Positions 56,600 to 64,000 of a DNA stretch of 64,000 nt are shown piece after piece. The stretch's first letter is position 1. The number at the start of each line of letters is the position of its first letter. Origin of the DNA: Phocicoccus pinnipedialis (GTDB lineage: Bacteria; Bacillota; Bacilli; Staphylococcales; Salinicoccaceae); assembly GCF_903994035.1 (NCBI RefSeq), contig NZ_CAJEWB010000010.1, forward strand, positions 186,001 through 250,000, given 5' to 3'. The position numbers and the translations under genes are program-made. The notes beneath the pieces are model-generated. The model was not told the DNA's origin and made no database searches. It worked only from the letters and a program-made list of their open reading frames with translations.

Positions 56600-58292
56600 G
56601 GCTTGTTCCGTCCTTATTAAGTACTATAGTGAAAGTAGTGCCTTGTCCAATTATACTATCGACAGTGATATCTCCACCATGTCCATTGATGATACTTTTT
56701 ACTATGCTTAAACCTAGCCCTGTTCCTTGTTTACCTCTTGTTCTTGCTTTGTCTTCCTTGTAGAATCTTTCAAAGATTCGTCCGAGTGATGATGCTTTGA
56801 TACCTTTACCAGTGTCTTTAACCTCTATGAACACTTGTCTTTTGTTTTCCGTTAGAATAATTGAAATCGTATCATTTGGTTCTGTATATCGTATTGCATT
56901 GTCAATTAAATTAGTAAACACTTGATTCAGTTTATCATAATCAAATGGAATTAAACACTGATTCAGTTCGGATTTATATTCAAAATTAATGTGATTTTTC
57001 TTGAATTCAAAACGAAATTTTTGCGCAATATCTTTGATAAGTTCGACAATATCATTCTCCATGATATTCAAAAGACTTTGACCACTTTCTAGTTTAGAAA
57101 CAATAATAAGTTCATTAACTAAAGTGTTCATTCGGTCAGATTCATCTTTAATAATAGAAATCATCTCACGTACGTCATCCTCATCCGTCACGACACCATC
57201 TAGAAGAGCTTCTGAGTACCCAGTGAGCATCACCATTGGAGTTTTAAGCTCGTGGGATACGCTAGATATGAATTCGTGTCGCAGCATCTCTAAACGCTGT
57301 TCATTAGTGATATCTCTTATTGTGAGCGTCACACCATAATTAACATCCGTATACGCAACGTTCTTAAAGCCGAGATTCAAATAGCTTTCATTTACTTCAT
57401 ATTTAAACGAAGAATCACTCTTATGGTATAACACGTCAATGATTTCGTCGTTTATCTTTTTAACGAGCGTACTATCCTGTGTAATTTCGCGCATCCATCT
57501 TTCACCTTCAGCATTTTTATAAATCGCGTATAAGTCTCTATTGAAGAATACAATTCCATCAGAAATAGATGAAAAGATATGCTCTCTTAAATTTTTCTCA
57601 TGTTGAAGGTCACTAATACTACTCTTAATGTCTTCGTTCATCTTATTGAAGGCGAGCGTTAACTCCCCTATCTCATCGAAACTCTTCACTTTAAGAGGTT
57701 TATAATTACCTTTAGCGATATTAAATGCACCGTTTTTAAGTTGGATTAACGGTTCCGTAATACGTTTGATAAGTAAAAAACCAAAGATTGTTGTAATCAA
57801 GAAGATAAAAAATGCACTCAAAGATATAATCATCGTGATATCTCTAATAGACTGATACGTTGGAGTCAGGTCACTATATTTGATAAGTGCTGTATTTTCA
57901 TCGAAAAAACTCGACATATCATGTATGTTGACCATATATTTTCTCTTACGCGCATCTGTAATAATAAAACGTGATTCAGCATTTTCAGACTCTATGATCG
58001 TCTCATAAATGAGTTGGTCAATATCTGAATCCGTTGAAATGAACTCACCATTTTTATAAATGATTAAATTATCTTCTATGTTGATAAGTTGCTCGTCAAT
58101 TTCATTAGAATGGTTAATCAAGATATCTGACTCTATTCTAGACAGATCCTTTTGTAGCTGCGCTTCTGTACTGTTTAGTGCATAGTTTTTAAAATAATAA
58201 CTCAAAGTGATCGACAATATAAGTAAAACTGCAGTCACTATTATGATAATAGTTAACCACAGTTTTACTACAATGCTATTGAACGTTCTCAT
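56586..58292 (-). CDS. srrB: Sensor histidine kinase SrrB/ResE
   Basis: This 568-residue kinase has membrane segments near residues 12-34 and 153-175 around an extracytoplasmic loop, a HAMP linker, a PAS-like domain (about 235-330), the H-box SSVSHELKTPM with His347, and an ATPase domain with DTGKGI and GTGLGLS. SrrAB/ResDE responds to oxygen and nitric oxide and the menaquinone state. The chain has only one cysteine, in the ATPase domain (NQCLIPF). It overlaps srrA by four bases. Confidence 0.9.
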   Translation of the reverse strand: MRTFNSIVVKLWLTIIIIVTAVLLILSITLSYYFKNYALNSTEAQLQKDLSRIESDILINHSNEIDEQLINIEDNLIIYKNGEFISTDSDIDQLIYETIIESENAESRFIITDARKRKYMVNIHDMSSFFDENTALIKYSDLTPTYQSIRDITMIISLSAFFIFLITTIFGFLLIKRITEPLIQLKNGAFNIAKGNYKPLKVKSFDEIGELTLAFNKMNEDIKSSISDLQHEKNLREHIFSSISDGIVFFNRDLYAIYKNAEGERWMREITQDSTLVKKINDEIIDVLYHKSDSSFKYEVNESYLNLGFKNVAYTDVNYGVTLTIRDITNEQRLEMLRHEFISSVSHELKTPMVMLTGYSEALLDGVVTDEDDVREMISIIKDESDRMNTLVNELIIVSKLESGQSLLNIMENDIVELIKDIAQKFRFEFKKNHINFEYKSELNQCLIPFDYDKLNQVFTNLIDNAIRYTEPNDTISIILTENKRQVFIEVKDTGKGIKASSLGRIFERFYKEDKARTRGKQGTGLGLSIVKSIINGHGGDITVDSIIGQGTTFTIVLNKDGTSHETL

Positions 58293-59002
58293 TCTGGGTT
58301 TTCCTCAAATTTATACCCAATTCCCCAAACAGTCTGAATCATGAGACTTGCTTCGGGTGAAACATCGTTTAATTTTTCTCTTAATCTCTTAATATGTGTA
58401 TCTACCGTTCTAAGATCTCCATAGAATTCATAGTTCCACACTTCTTTTAACAGTTCTTTTCTATCGAATACTTTTTCAGGACTCATAGCTAAGAATAAAA
58501 GTAAGTCATACTCCTTGGGAGTTAAATTGACGAGCTCTCCATTAGCTGTTACTTTATGCGCATCGTTGTCGATTTCTAAGTGTTCAAAGACAATAATATC
58601 GCGATTAGTAGAGTCAAATTTTAAATAAGCCGTTTCACTTGAACGTTTTAAAATTGCTTTTGCACGTTGTAATACTTCTCTAGGACTAAACGGCTTAGTA
58701 ACATAGTCATCTGCACCAGCTTCAAATCCTTCTAATACATCAGCCTCTTCACCTTTTGCCGTAAGTAAAATGATTGGTGTAGATTTATGTGTTCGAATTT
58801 GTTTGGTCACTTCAATACCGTTAAGGCCTGGCATCATGATATCTAAGATAACCAAATCAAAAGATTCGTTCAGTGCGAGTTCTAACGCATCATCTCCGTT
58901 ATCTGCTTCGACAATTTCAAACAAATCTGTTTCTAGATAAAGTACAACGAGCTTACGTATTCTCTCTTCATCATCTACAACTAAAATTCTCTGTTTATTC
59001 AA
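58289..59002 (-). CDS. srrA: Response regulator SrrA/ResD
   Basis: This 237-residue OmpR-family regulator has phospho-acceptor Asp54 (VILDIMMPG), Lys in TKPFSPRE, and a C-terminal winged helix ending TVWGIGYKFEENPE. It controls respiration genes; qcr and res genes are likely targets in this organism (inference from the neighbourhood). It starts 14 bases after resC. Confidence 0.93.
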   Translation of the reverse strand: MNKQRILVVDDEERIRKLVVLYLETDLFEIVEADNGDDALELALNESFDLVILDIMMPGLNGIEVTKQIRTHKSTPIILLTAKGEEADVLEGFEAGADDYVTKPFSPREVLQRAKAILKRSSETAYLKFDSTNRDIIVFEHLEIDNDAHKVTANGELVNLTPKEYDLLLFLAMSPEKVFDRKELLKEVWNYEFYGDLRTVDTHIKRLREKLNDVSPEASLMIQTVWGIGYKFEENPE

Positions 59003-59016
59003 ACGAAATCCCTCCC

Positions 59017-60216
59017 TTAAGCGTAAGAATGGAGTCCAGCAACAATTAAGTTAATTGCGATCATATTGAATAATATGATAAGGAAACCGATAACTGCAAG
59101 CCAAGCTGATTTTTCTCCCTCATATCCCCTGTTTAACCTTAAGTGAAGGAAGATTGTATAGAACATGAATGTAATGAATGCCCATGTTTCTTTTGGATCC
59201 CAACCCCAGAAGCGACTCCAAGCTTCTTGAGCCCAAATTGCTGCGAAGAATAGACCACCGAGGGCAAATAACGGATAACCAATAATTACTGAACGATATC
59301 CAATATCGTCCATTAAGCTTAGGTCAGCATTCTTAGCTAATGGTTTAACCACAGAATATAAACGTCTTCTAAATATGAGTCGCAGAATACCGTAAAGTAC
59401 AGTACCTAAAATAACTGACCAAACAACAGTGTTCAGACTATGTGCTTTAATAATCGGTGGTAAGCTAATACCTAAGTTAAAGTGGTCTGCTGGTTCATAG
59501 TTATTCTCTCCAACATGATCCACAGCTTGTGCACCATTATAGTTAATTAGACTTGGTAAGTGATATTCCGCAATAGCGTTATTACCTGATTGATCTACAT
59601 ACAGGAAATCATTTTGGTAACCAACGCCGCGCATGACACTAATTGAAATAATAAATGCAAATACTACTACGATATTCCACATTAAAAATTCTAACATGCG
59701 TGCGCGAATTGATTTTTCCTCAGCAGGAATGATTTTTAAGAGATAGATAAAACCTGCCACAGCACTCATTGATAAAATTCCATAAGATAATGTAACAGTC
59801 GTAACGTGAATAAATAACCAGTTACTCTGAAGTGCTGGAATTAATGGTGCAACGTCAGTTGAAAAAATACTTCCATACCCGAGTAAAATTAATGAAATCG
59901 GAATTGCAAATAGTCCAAAGACTTTTGTTTTGTAATATGCGTAAGTTATTAAATAACCTGCAATCAGCATGATTGAGAACATTGCAATAAATTCAAACAG
60001 GTTTGATACGGGTGCATGACCTGTAGCAGCCCATCTAAATGCGAAATAAACAAGTTCTAAAATAAATGCGATGACCACAATGACAACCGCGATTTTTGCG
60101 TTTCGTTCTTCATGTTTAGAACGAATACTTAATGCAAGAGGAACTAAAGCAATGAGTAACAAAATAAACGCTATAAATATAGAAGTGTTACTAATCTGTA
60201 AAAATGTATGTTGCAT
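59017..60216 (-). CDS. resC: Cytochrome c biogenesis protein ResC (CcsA/CcsB family)
   Basis: This 399-residue protein has about eight membrane helices and the heme-handling WWD motif in WSRFWGWDPKETWAFITF, with conserved histidines nearby. With ResB it carries heme across the membrane and attaches it to apocytochrome c. It lies between resB (six bases) and srrA. Confidence 0.93.
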   Translation of the reverse strand: MQHTFLQISNTSIFIAFILLLIALVPLALSIRSKHEERNAKIAVVIVVIAFILELVYFAFRWAATGHAPVSNLFEFIAMFSIMLIAGYLITYAYYKTKVFGLFAIPISLILLGYGSIFSTDVAPLIPALQSNWLFIHVTTVTLSYGILSMSAVAGFIYLLKIIPAEEKSIRARMLEFLMWNIVVVFAFIISISVMRGVGYQNDFLYVDQSGNNAIAEYHLPSLINYNGAQAVDHVGENNYEPADHFNLGISLPPIIKAHSLNTVVWSVILGTVLYGILRLIFRRRLYSVVKPLAKNADLSLMDDIGYRSVIIGYPLFALGGLFFAAIWAQEAWSRFWGWDPKETWAFITFMFYTIFLHLRLNRGYEGEKSAWLAVIGFLIILFNMIAINLIVAGLHSYA

Positions 60217-60222
60217 TAGAAA

Positions 60223-61866
60223 TTATCCTTTCATTCTATCATTGTGCTCTACTTCGTCTTTGTCATTTACTGAATCTACTCCATGTTCGTTTAACACAGA
60301 GTTCAATTCTTTTTTAAGACCATAGTAATTTTTATTTGTATGAGCCGCAATCGATAGTCCCTTTTCTTTATTGATCCAAATGCGTCTATGGTTAATATAA
60401 GATCCGATAAACACACCGAGCAAGAATATAATAAATCCGATACCAATCATATGCATCGTTAAGTCTTTTTTAAGTGTAAGCACTGTAGCAATCTCGTTTT
60501 CCATAGATACAAATTTAACTTTAAATTCATTATTTGGCGTGATTTCATCAGTGTTTTGAATCTGTAATAGTGAAATTTCAGGCGTTTCTAATGTTTCATT
60601 GTTCACTTGGAATATGAACGCTGGATTTCTAGGAACTGGAGATTGTGAAAGAAGTTCTCCTTTTTTACCAATTTCTAAGAAGTCAGGTGCAAATGCTCTA
60701 AGCTGAATATCTGTTTTATCATCAATTGAGTAGTCGCTGTCCGGATCTTTTAAATCGACAGTAAACTCTTCACCAATTTGTTTATCATTGCTATCGACGA
60801 GCTTGAATGTCATTGATTTCATTGAGCTATTGTCGAAGCTCGATTGGTATAATTCGTAGTTGTCAAACTTGTAGGGATGGTTGACACGAATTTCATCTTT
60901 GTCGATTTCTTTTAAATCAGGTTCGCTACCAACTACATCAGATGATAAATTTTCATAAAATATAATGTTCGTTTGATAGTTACTCGCTAAATCACCTTGC
61001 ATTGCGAGTGACTTATCAAAGACAGAGCCACTACCTTTGTCATAAGTATCTAAGATAAATTTTTCGTTTTTAACGTAATATTTGTTATCTGTTGTTGGAA
61101 TTTCAACAGTTTCTCCTTCTGGTACATAAACAATTTCGTCAATATACATACCAGGGAAGAATCGTAGCATACTTCCAATTAGAACGATGATTAAACCAGT
61201 GTGGTTGATATATGGACCCCATCTTGATAATCTGCCTTTTTCAAATAGTAAATGTGGGCCATCTTCAGTTACTTTGTAGCGTTTAGATTTAAGTCCCTCT
61301 ACAATTTTATCGATATTCTCTTTTGTTATTTCGTCACTATTTAAAGTGAGGCGCTGTCTTCTAAAGAAAGAAGGATGCTTTTTTGCACGTTGGTTTTTCA
61401 GTGACTTATAAAGAGGTACACCACGGTCAACTGAAGCAGCAATGATTGAGAGTGCTAGCATCGCATTTAATAATACGAACCACCAAGATGAATATAGGTT
61501 ATGGAATCCGAGCTTGTAATATAGATATCCAAATGTACCGTAGTTATCAGCGTAATATACTTCTGGATCCACTCCAATTGGAATGAAATACTGTTGGGGT
61601 AATATTGTACCTATTGCTGCTGCAAGAGCAATCAGTGCAATGATAATCACACCATTTCTGATTGATGTAAAGAAAATCCAAATTTTATCGAATATAGATT
61701 GGGATTTTACTTTAGAACGAACAGCACTTCCGTCATAACGCATGACGTCTTTAATTTTCTTTTTATCATAGTCTTCATTAATCATGAGGCCACATGACTG
61801 ACAAAGCTGAGTACCAGGTGAATTGACATGACCACAGTGTGGACATTTAATTTCTTTTAATTCCAA
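60223..61866 (-). CDS. resB: Cytochrome c biogenesis protein ResB
   Basis: This 547-residue protein starts with a cytoplasmic zinc ribbon (CPHC and CQSC, residues about 9-27), then three or four membrane helices and a large outside domain, ending with a last helix and GLKKELNSVLNEHG. B. subtilis ResB has the same layout (SSWWFVLLNAMLALSI, RQRLTL, GRLSRWGPYINHTGLI). It is the heme-delivery partner of ResC. Confidence 0.93.
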   Translation of the reverse strand: MELKEIKCPHCGHVNSPGTQLCQSCGLMINEDYDKKKIKDVMRYDGSAVRSKVKSQSIFDKIWIFFTSIRNGVIIIALIALAAAIGTILPQQYFIPIGVDPEVYYADNYGTFGYLYYKLGFHNLYSSWWFVLLNAMLALSIIAASVDRGVPLYKSLKNQRAKKHPSFFRRQRLTLNSDEITKENIDKIVEGLKSKRYKVTEDGPHLLFEKGRLSRWGPYINHTGLIIVLIGSMLRFFPGMYIDEIVYVPEGETVEIPTTDNKYYVKNEKFILDTYDKGSGSVFDKSLAMQGDLASNYQTNIIFYENLSSDVVGSEPDLKEIDKDEIRVNHPYKFDNYELYQSSFDNSSMKSMTFKLVDSNDKQIGEEFTVDLKDPDSDYSIDDKTDIQLRAFAPDFLEIGKKGELLSQSPVPRNPAFIFQVNNETLETPEISLLQIQNTDEITPNNEFKVKFVSMENEIATVLTLKKDLTMHMIGIGFIIFLLGVFIGSYINHRRIWINKEKGLSIAAHTNKNYYGLKKELNSVLNEHGVDSVNDKDEVEHNDRMKG

Positions 61867-61878
61867 AATTTACACATC

Positions 61879-62412
61879 CTACTCTTGTACTGCTTCAATA
61901 AATGATTCAATATCTTCTTTTGTTAATTGATACTCTTGTTTTTTTACGATCTTATTGCTTTTATTTACAGCAATTGTTGTTGGTAATGGTCCAATGTTGT
62001 ATGCTTTCGTTACACTTCTGTTTGGATCAAGAAGCATAGTTAAATTCATATCCTCGCCAAGACCACGTAAAAACTGGTCAATTTGTTGTGGTTTTTCTGA
62101 AACGTTTACAGTAATGATTGTTACATCATCATCGTTGTGTTCTATTGATGCTTGGTTTAAGTCAGGCATCTCTTCTCTACATGGTTTACACCAAGTCCCC
62201 CAAAAGTTGATGATAACACCTTTTTCTTTTGTAATTTCATGTAGTTGAAACTCTTCACCATCCAGTGATTTTAATTTAAAATCTACTGCAGTATCGCCAA
62301 CTTTTGTAGTGGCATTATCTTTTGTGAAGTTAAACCATAATGTAATCCCCGTTAAAACAACTATTGCTAAAATAGTTGAAATACGAATGATATTACGTGT
62401 CCTTTTCTTCAC
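61879..62412 (-). CDS. resA: Thiol-disulfide oxidoreductase ResA
   Basis: This 177-residue protein has an N-terminal membrane anchor (about residues 9-28) and a thioredoxin fold with active site CKPC in NFWGTWCKPCREEMPDL. It reduces the CXXCH cysteines of apocytochromes before heme attachment. The start is a GTG at 62412 with GGGGG seven bases before it. It is first in resABC-srrAB-ribU. Confidence 0.92.
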   Translation of the reverse strand: MKKRTRNIIRISTILAIVVLTGITLWFNFTKDNATTKVGDTAVDFKLKSLDGEEFQLHEITKEKGVIINFWGTWCKPCREEMPDLNQASIEHNDDDVTIITVNVSEKPQQIDQFLRGLGEDMNLTMLLDPNRSVTKAYNIGPLPTTIAVNKSNKIVKKQEYQLTKEDIESFIEAVQE

Positions 62413-62442
62413 TCAAAATCCCCCTTAAACACTAATATAGCT

Positions 62443-62451
62443 ATTATAACA
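62443..62451 (-). promoter_or_regulatory. Extended -10 promoter of the res-srr operon
   Basis: On the minus strand TGTTATAAT is an extended -10 (TGN plus perfect TATAAT). Its -35 would lie within the rluB terminator stem; no good -35 is visible. Transcription would start near 62436, about 25 bases before the resA start. Confidence 0.55.
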
Positions 62452-62455
62452 TTAG

Positions 62456-62482
62456 AAAAGCCGTCATTCATTGACGGCTTTA
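62456..62482 (-). terminator. Terminator after rluB
   Basis: A 10-bp stem (AAAGCCGTCA, TGACGGCTTT with inner loop of about 5 bases) is followed by T-rich sequence on the minus strand. It separates rluB from resA. Confidence 0.8.
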
Positions 62483-62493
62483 TGACAAATGAA

Positions 62494-63225
62494 TTATTGT
62501 GACACCTGTTTTGAATGTCCAATTAATTTCTTAACTTCATGAGGTGTTAAGAAACGATATTCACCTGTAGGTACACCTTCTATTGTTAAGAAATCAAAGC
62601 CAATTCTTTTTAATTTTTTAACTTCTTTACCAAAGTATTCAATCATACGTCGGACTTGTCTGTTACGCCCCTCATGGATGCTTAATTGTATAATCATATC
62701 CTTATTCTCAACATCACGAATAATCTCAACTTCTGCAGGTGCAGTTTTCCCGTCTTCTAACATCACACCAGTTTCAAGTTCTGCAATCTGTCTTGGAGTT
62801 AAATGGCCATCAACACGCACACGATAAGTTTTTGGAACCTCATATCTTGGATGGGTCATGTAGTTTGTGAAGTCACCGTCGTTTGATAAGAGGAGGATCC
62901 CAGAAGTATCATAGTCTAAACGGCCGACTGGATATATTCTTACACCTAGATGATCAAAATTATCGACAACAGTTTTTCTGTCTTTATCATCTTCAACACT
63001 TGAAATTTCACCTGTTGGTTTGTGATAAAGAATATAAATTGGTTCTTCATTTTCAATTTGAATGCCGTTAACTTCAACATTATCTTTATTTCCAATAAAA
63101 GTTGCTAGTTCTCTAACTACTTCGCCATTTACTTTTACTTTTCCGTCTAAAATGAGTTGTTCTGCTTTTCTTCTTGAGGTAATTCCTGCGTCTGCAATTT
63201 TTTTATTTAATCTTACTTTTGTCAT
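62494..63225 (-). CDS. rluB: 23S rRNA pseudouridine synthase RluB
   Basis: This 243-residue enzyme modifies the 23S rRNA. It has an N-terminal S4 RNA-binding domain (VRLNKKIADAGITSRRKAEQLI) and the catalytic Asp in YPVGRLDYDTSGILLLSNDG, then the RluB/E-type HEGRNRQVRRMIEYFGKEV. It overlaps scpB by four bases, the conserved scpA-scpB-rluB run. Confidence 0.93.
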   Translation of the reverse strand: MTKVRLNKKIADAGITSRRKAEQLILDGKVKVNGEVVRELATFIGNKDNVEVNGIQIENEEPIYILYHKPTGEISSVEDDKDRKTVVDNFDHLGVRIYPVGRLDYDTSGILLLSNDGDFTNYMTHPRYEVPKTYRVRVDGHLTPRQIAELETGVMLEDGKTAPAEVEIIRDVENKDMIIQLSIHEGRNRQVRRMIEYFGKEVKKLKRIGFDFLTIEGVPTGEYRFLTPHEVKKLIGHSKQVSQ

Positions 63226-63764
63226 TCCATCTCTCCTTGTAAATTACTGAAAAATAAATCGATATGTTCTTGTTCTTCTATCGTTTCAGCAGTTGGTAAT
63301 TCGTCTATTGATTTTAAATCGAATACTTCTAAAAATCTTTGAGTCGTTTTAAAAAATGTACGTCTGTCTTCATCAAAGTGTACACGTTCAATGAGTCTTT
63401 TTGAAAGCAATGTGTTTAATGGACCGTCTGGCGATACACCTCTCAACTCTTCAATCATTCCACGAGCAACCGGTTGGTTATACGCGATGATTGCGAGCAC
63501 CTCTAATGCCGCGTTAGATAGCTTGTTCTTAGGTGCACTGTCTAGTAATCGCTCAATATACTTAGACATCTTTTTTGTCGTTTTTAGAAAGTAGGTGTTA
63601 CCATGCTGATCAATTACAAAATTGCTTTTGTTATAAGAGTCAACTACTTTCTCTAATTGCTCTTTCGTGATTGGTACATGTTCAATCAGTGTTTTCTCAT
63701 GTATGCCAGAATCACCTGCAATATAAAGTAATCCTTCAATGATATCTATTTTAGTTAATTCCAT
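63222..63764 (-). CDS. scpB: Segregation and condensation protein B
   Basis: This 180-residue winged-helix protein is part of the SMC-ScpAB condensin. It has IIEGLLYIAGDSG, ALEVLAIIAYNQPVARGMIEELRGVSPDGPLNTLLSKRLIE and a C-terminal DLFFSNLQG. It is flanked by scpA (two bases) and rluB (overlap). Confidence 0.95.
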   Translation of the reverse strand: MELTKIDIIEGLLYIAGDSGIHEKTLIEHVPITKEQLEKVVDSYNKSNFVIDQHGNTYFLKTTKKMSKYIERLLDSAPKNKLSNAALEVLAIIAYNQPVARGMIEELRGVSPDGPLNTLLSKRLIERVHFDEDRRTFFKTTQRFLEVFDLKSIDELPTAETIEEQEHIDLFFSNLQGEME

Positions 63765-63766
63765 TA

Positions 63767-64000
63767 TTAGCTTTCCTTTATTTCTTTAATATAAAAATCT
63801 GTTTGAGACTTAATGTCTATTCTAAAATGATTGAGACGAACGAGGTCAAGAAGAGTAATAAACACTTGGACAACCTGATTAATTGGCTCATCAAAATGGA
63901 ATAGTTCACCAATGCTCAATTGTTTTTTTACCCTAAATTTATTCTTTAAAAATTCACGTGCATCTTGATCAGTAAATGGCTCTCTCTCAACATAAATATG
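63767..64000 (-). CDS. scpA: Segregation and condensation protein A, C-terminal end
   Basis: Only the last 77 residues lie in the window. They contain LKNKFRVKKQLSIGELFHFDEP and VQVFITLLDLVRLNHFRIDI, the C-terminal winged helix of ScpA that binds SMC, ending in TAA at 63767. The rest runs off the right edge. It is followed by scpB after two bases. Confidence 0.85.
   Translation of the reverse strand, partial: HIYVEREPFTDQDAREFLKNKFRVKKQLSIGELFHFDEPINQVVQVFITLLDLVRLNHFRIDIKSQTDFYIKEIKES

Overview
This is a chromosomal window from a low-GC Gram-positive bacterium of the order Bacillales. Protein resemblance and gene order point to the family Staphylococcaceae. ArlR/ArlS, MurG, GpsB, ferredoxin, an EbpS-like LysM protein and SrrA/SrrB are all close in sequence to staphylococcal proteins, and the order follows the Bacillus/Staphylococcus backbone. 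It is probably not Staphylococcus in the strict sense: it carries a menaquinol:cytochrome c reductase (qcrABC) and the ResABC cytochrome c maturation genes, which S. aureus lacks. A relative such as Jeotgalicoccus, Nosocomiicoccus, Salinicoccus or Macrococcus is the best guess; the genus cannot be fixed from the sequence alone.

Layout. Nearly everything lies on the minus strand, so operons read right to left. From the left: odhB (cut by the window edge) and odhA of 2-oxoglutarate dehydrogenase; the arlRS two-component system; an acetyltransferase; a PAP2 phosphatase; murG; the protease ctpA; deoD, yozE, msrAB, ypmS, folA and thyA; a 23-codon membrane peptide gene on the plus strand; brxA-like; cvfC broken by a frame change; a short zinc-finger gene; an RNase H-like gene; the exonuclease ypcP; a sulfurtransferase; a double dynamin; an rRNA methyltransferase; rnpB (RNase P RNA); gpsB, ypsA and yppE. 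Then come the plus-strand pair recU-pbp2, followed on the minus strand by nth, dnaD, asnS, aspB, dinG, birA, cca, bshA, a YugP-type peptidase, a DUF1405 protein, qcrABC, ypiF, ypiB, a TPR protein, aroA-aroB-aroC, ndk, the menaquinone genes hepT-menG-hepS, hup, yphF, yphE, gpsA, der, rpsA, plsC, cmk and ebpS. The right end has fer (plus strand), ribU, srrB, srrA, resC, resB, resA, rluB, scpB and the end of scpA.

How it fits together. A respiration theme runs through the right half: shikimate genes and hepT/menG/hepS supply menaquinone, qcrABC oxidises it, resABC attaches heme to c-type cytochromes, and SrrAB senses the redox state. Cell-wall and division functions (murG, pbp2, gpsB, rnpB nearby, arlRS, ebpS) and thiol redox functions (msrAB, bshA, a BrxA-like protein) form further themes. 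No prophage, insertion sequence, CRISPR array, tRNA or rRNA gene was seen. No stretch above 300 bases is left without a gene; the widest gap between proteins (about 530 bases left of gpsB) holds rnpB.

Most notable points: a canonical A AAA AAG slippery heptamer, with a Shine-Dalgarno-like AAGGA 8 bases before it, sits exactly where cvfC changes frame; a 23-residue membrane peptide gene with its own promoter, palindrome and terminator lies divergent to thyA; BirA lacks the repressor (DNA-binding) domain; and the recU promoter overlaps the start region of yppE.
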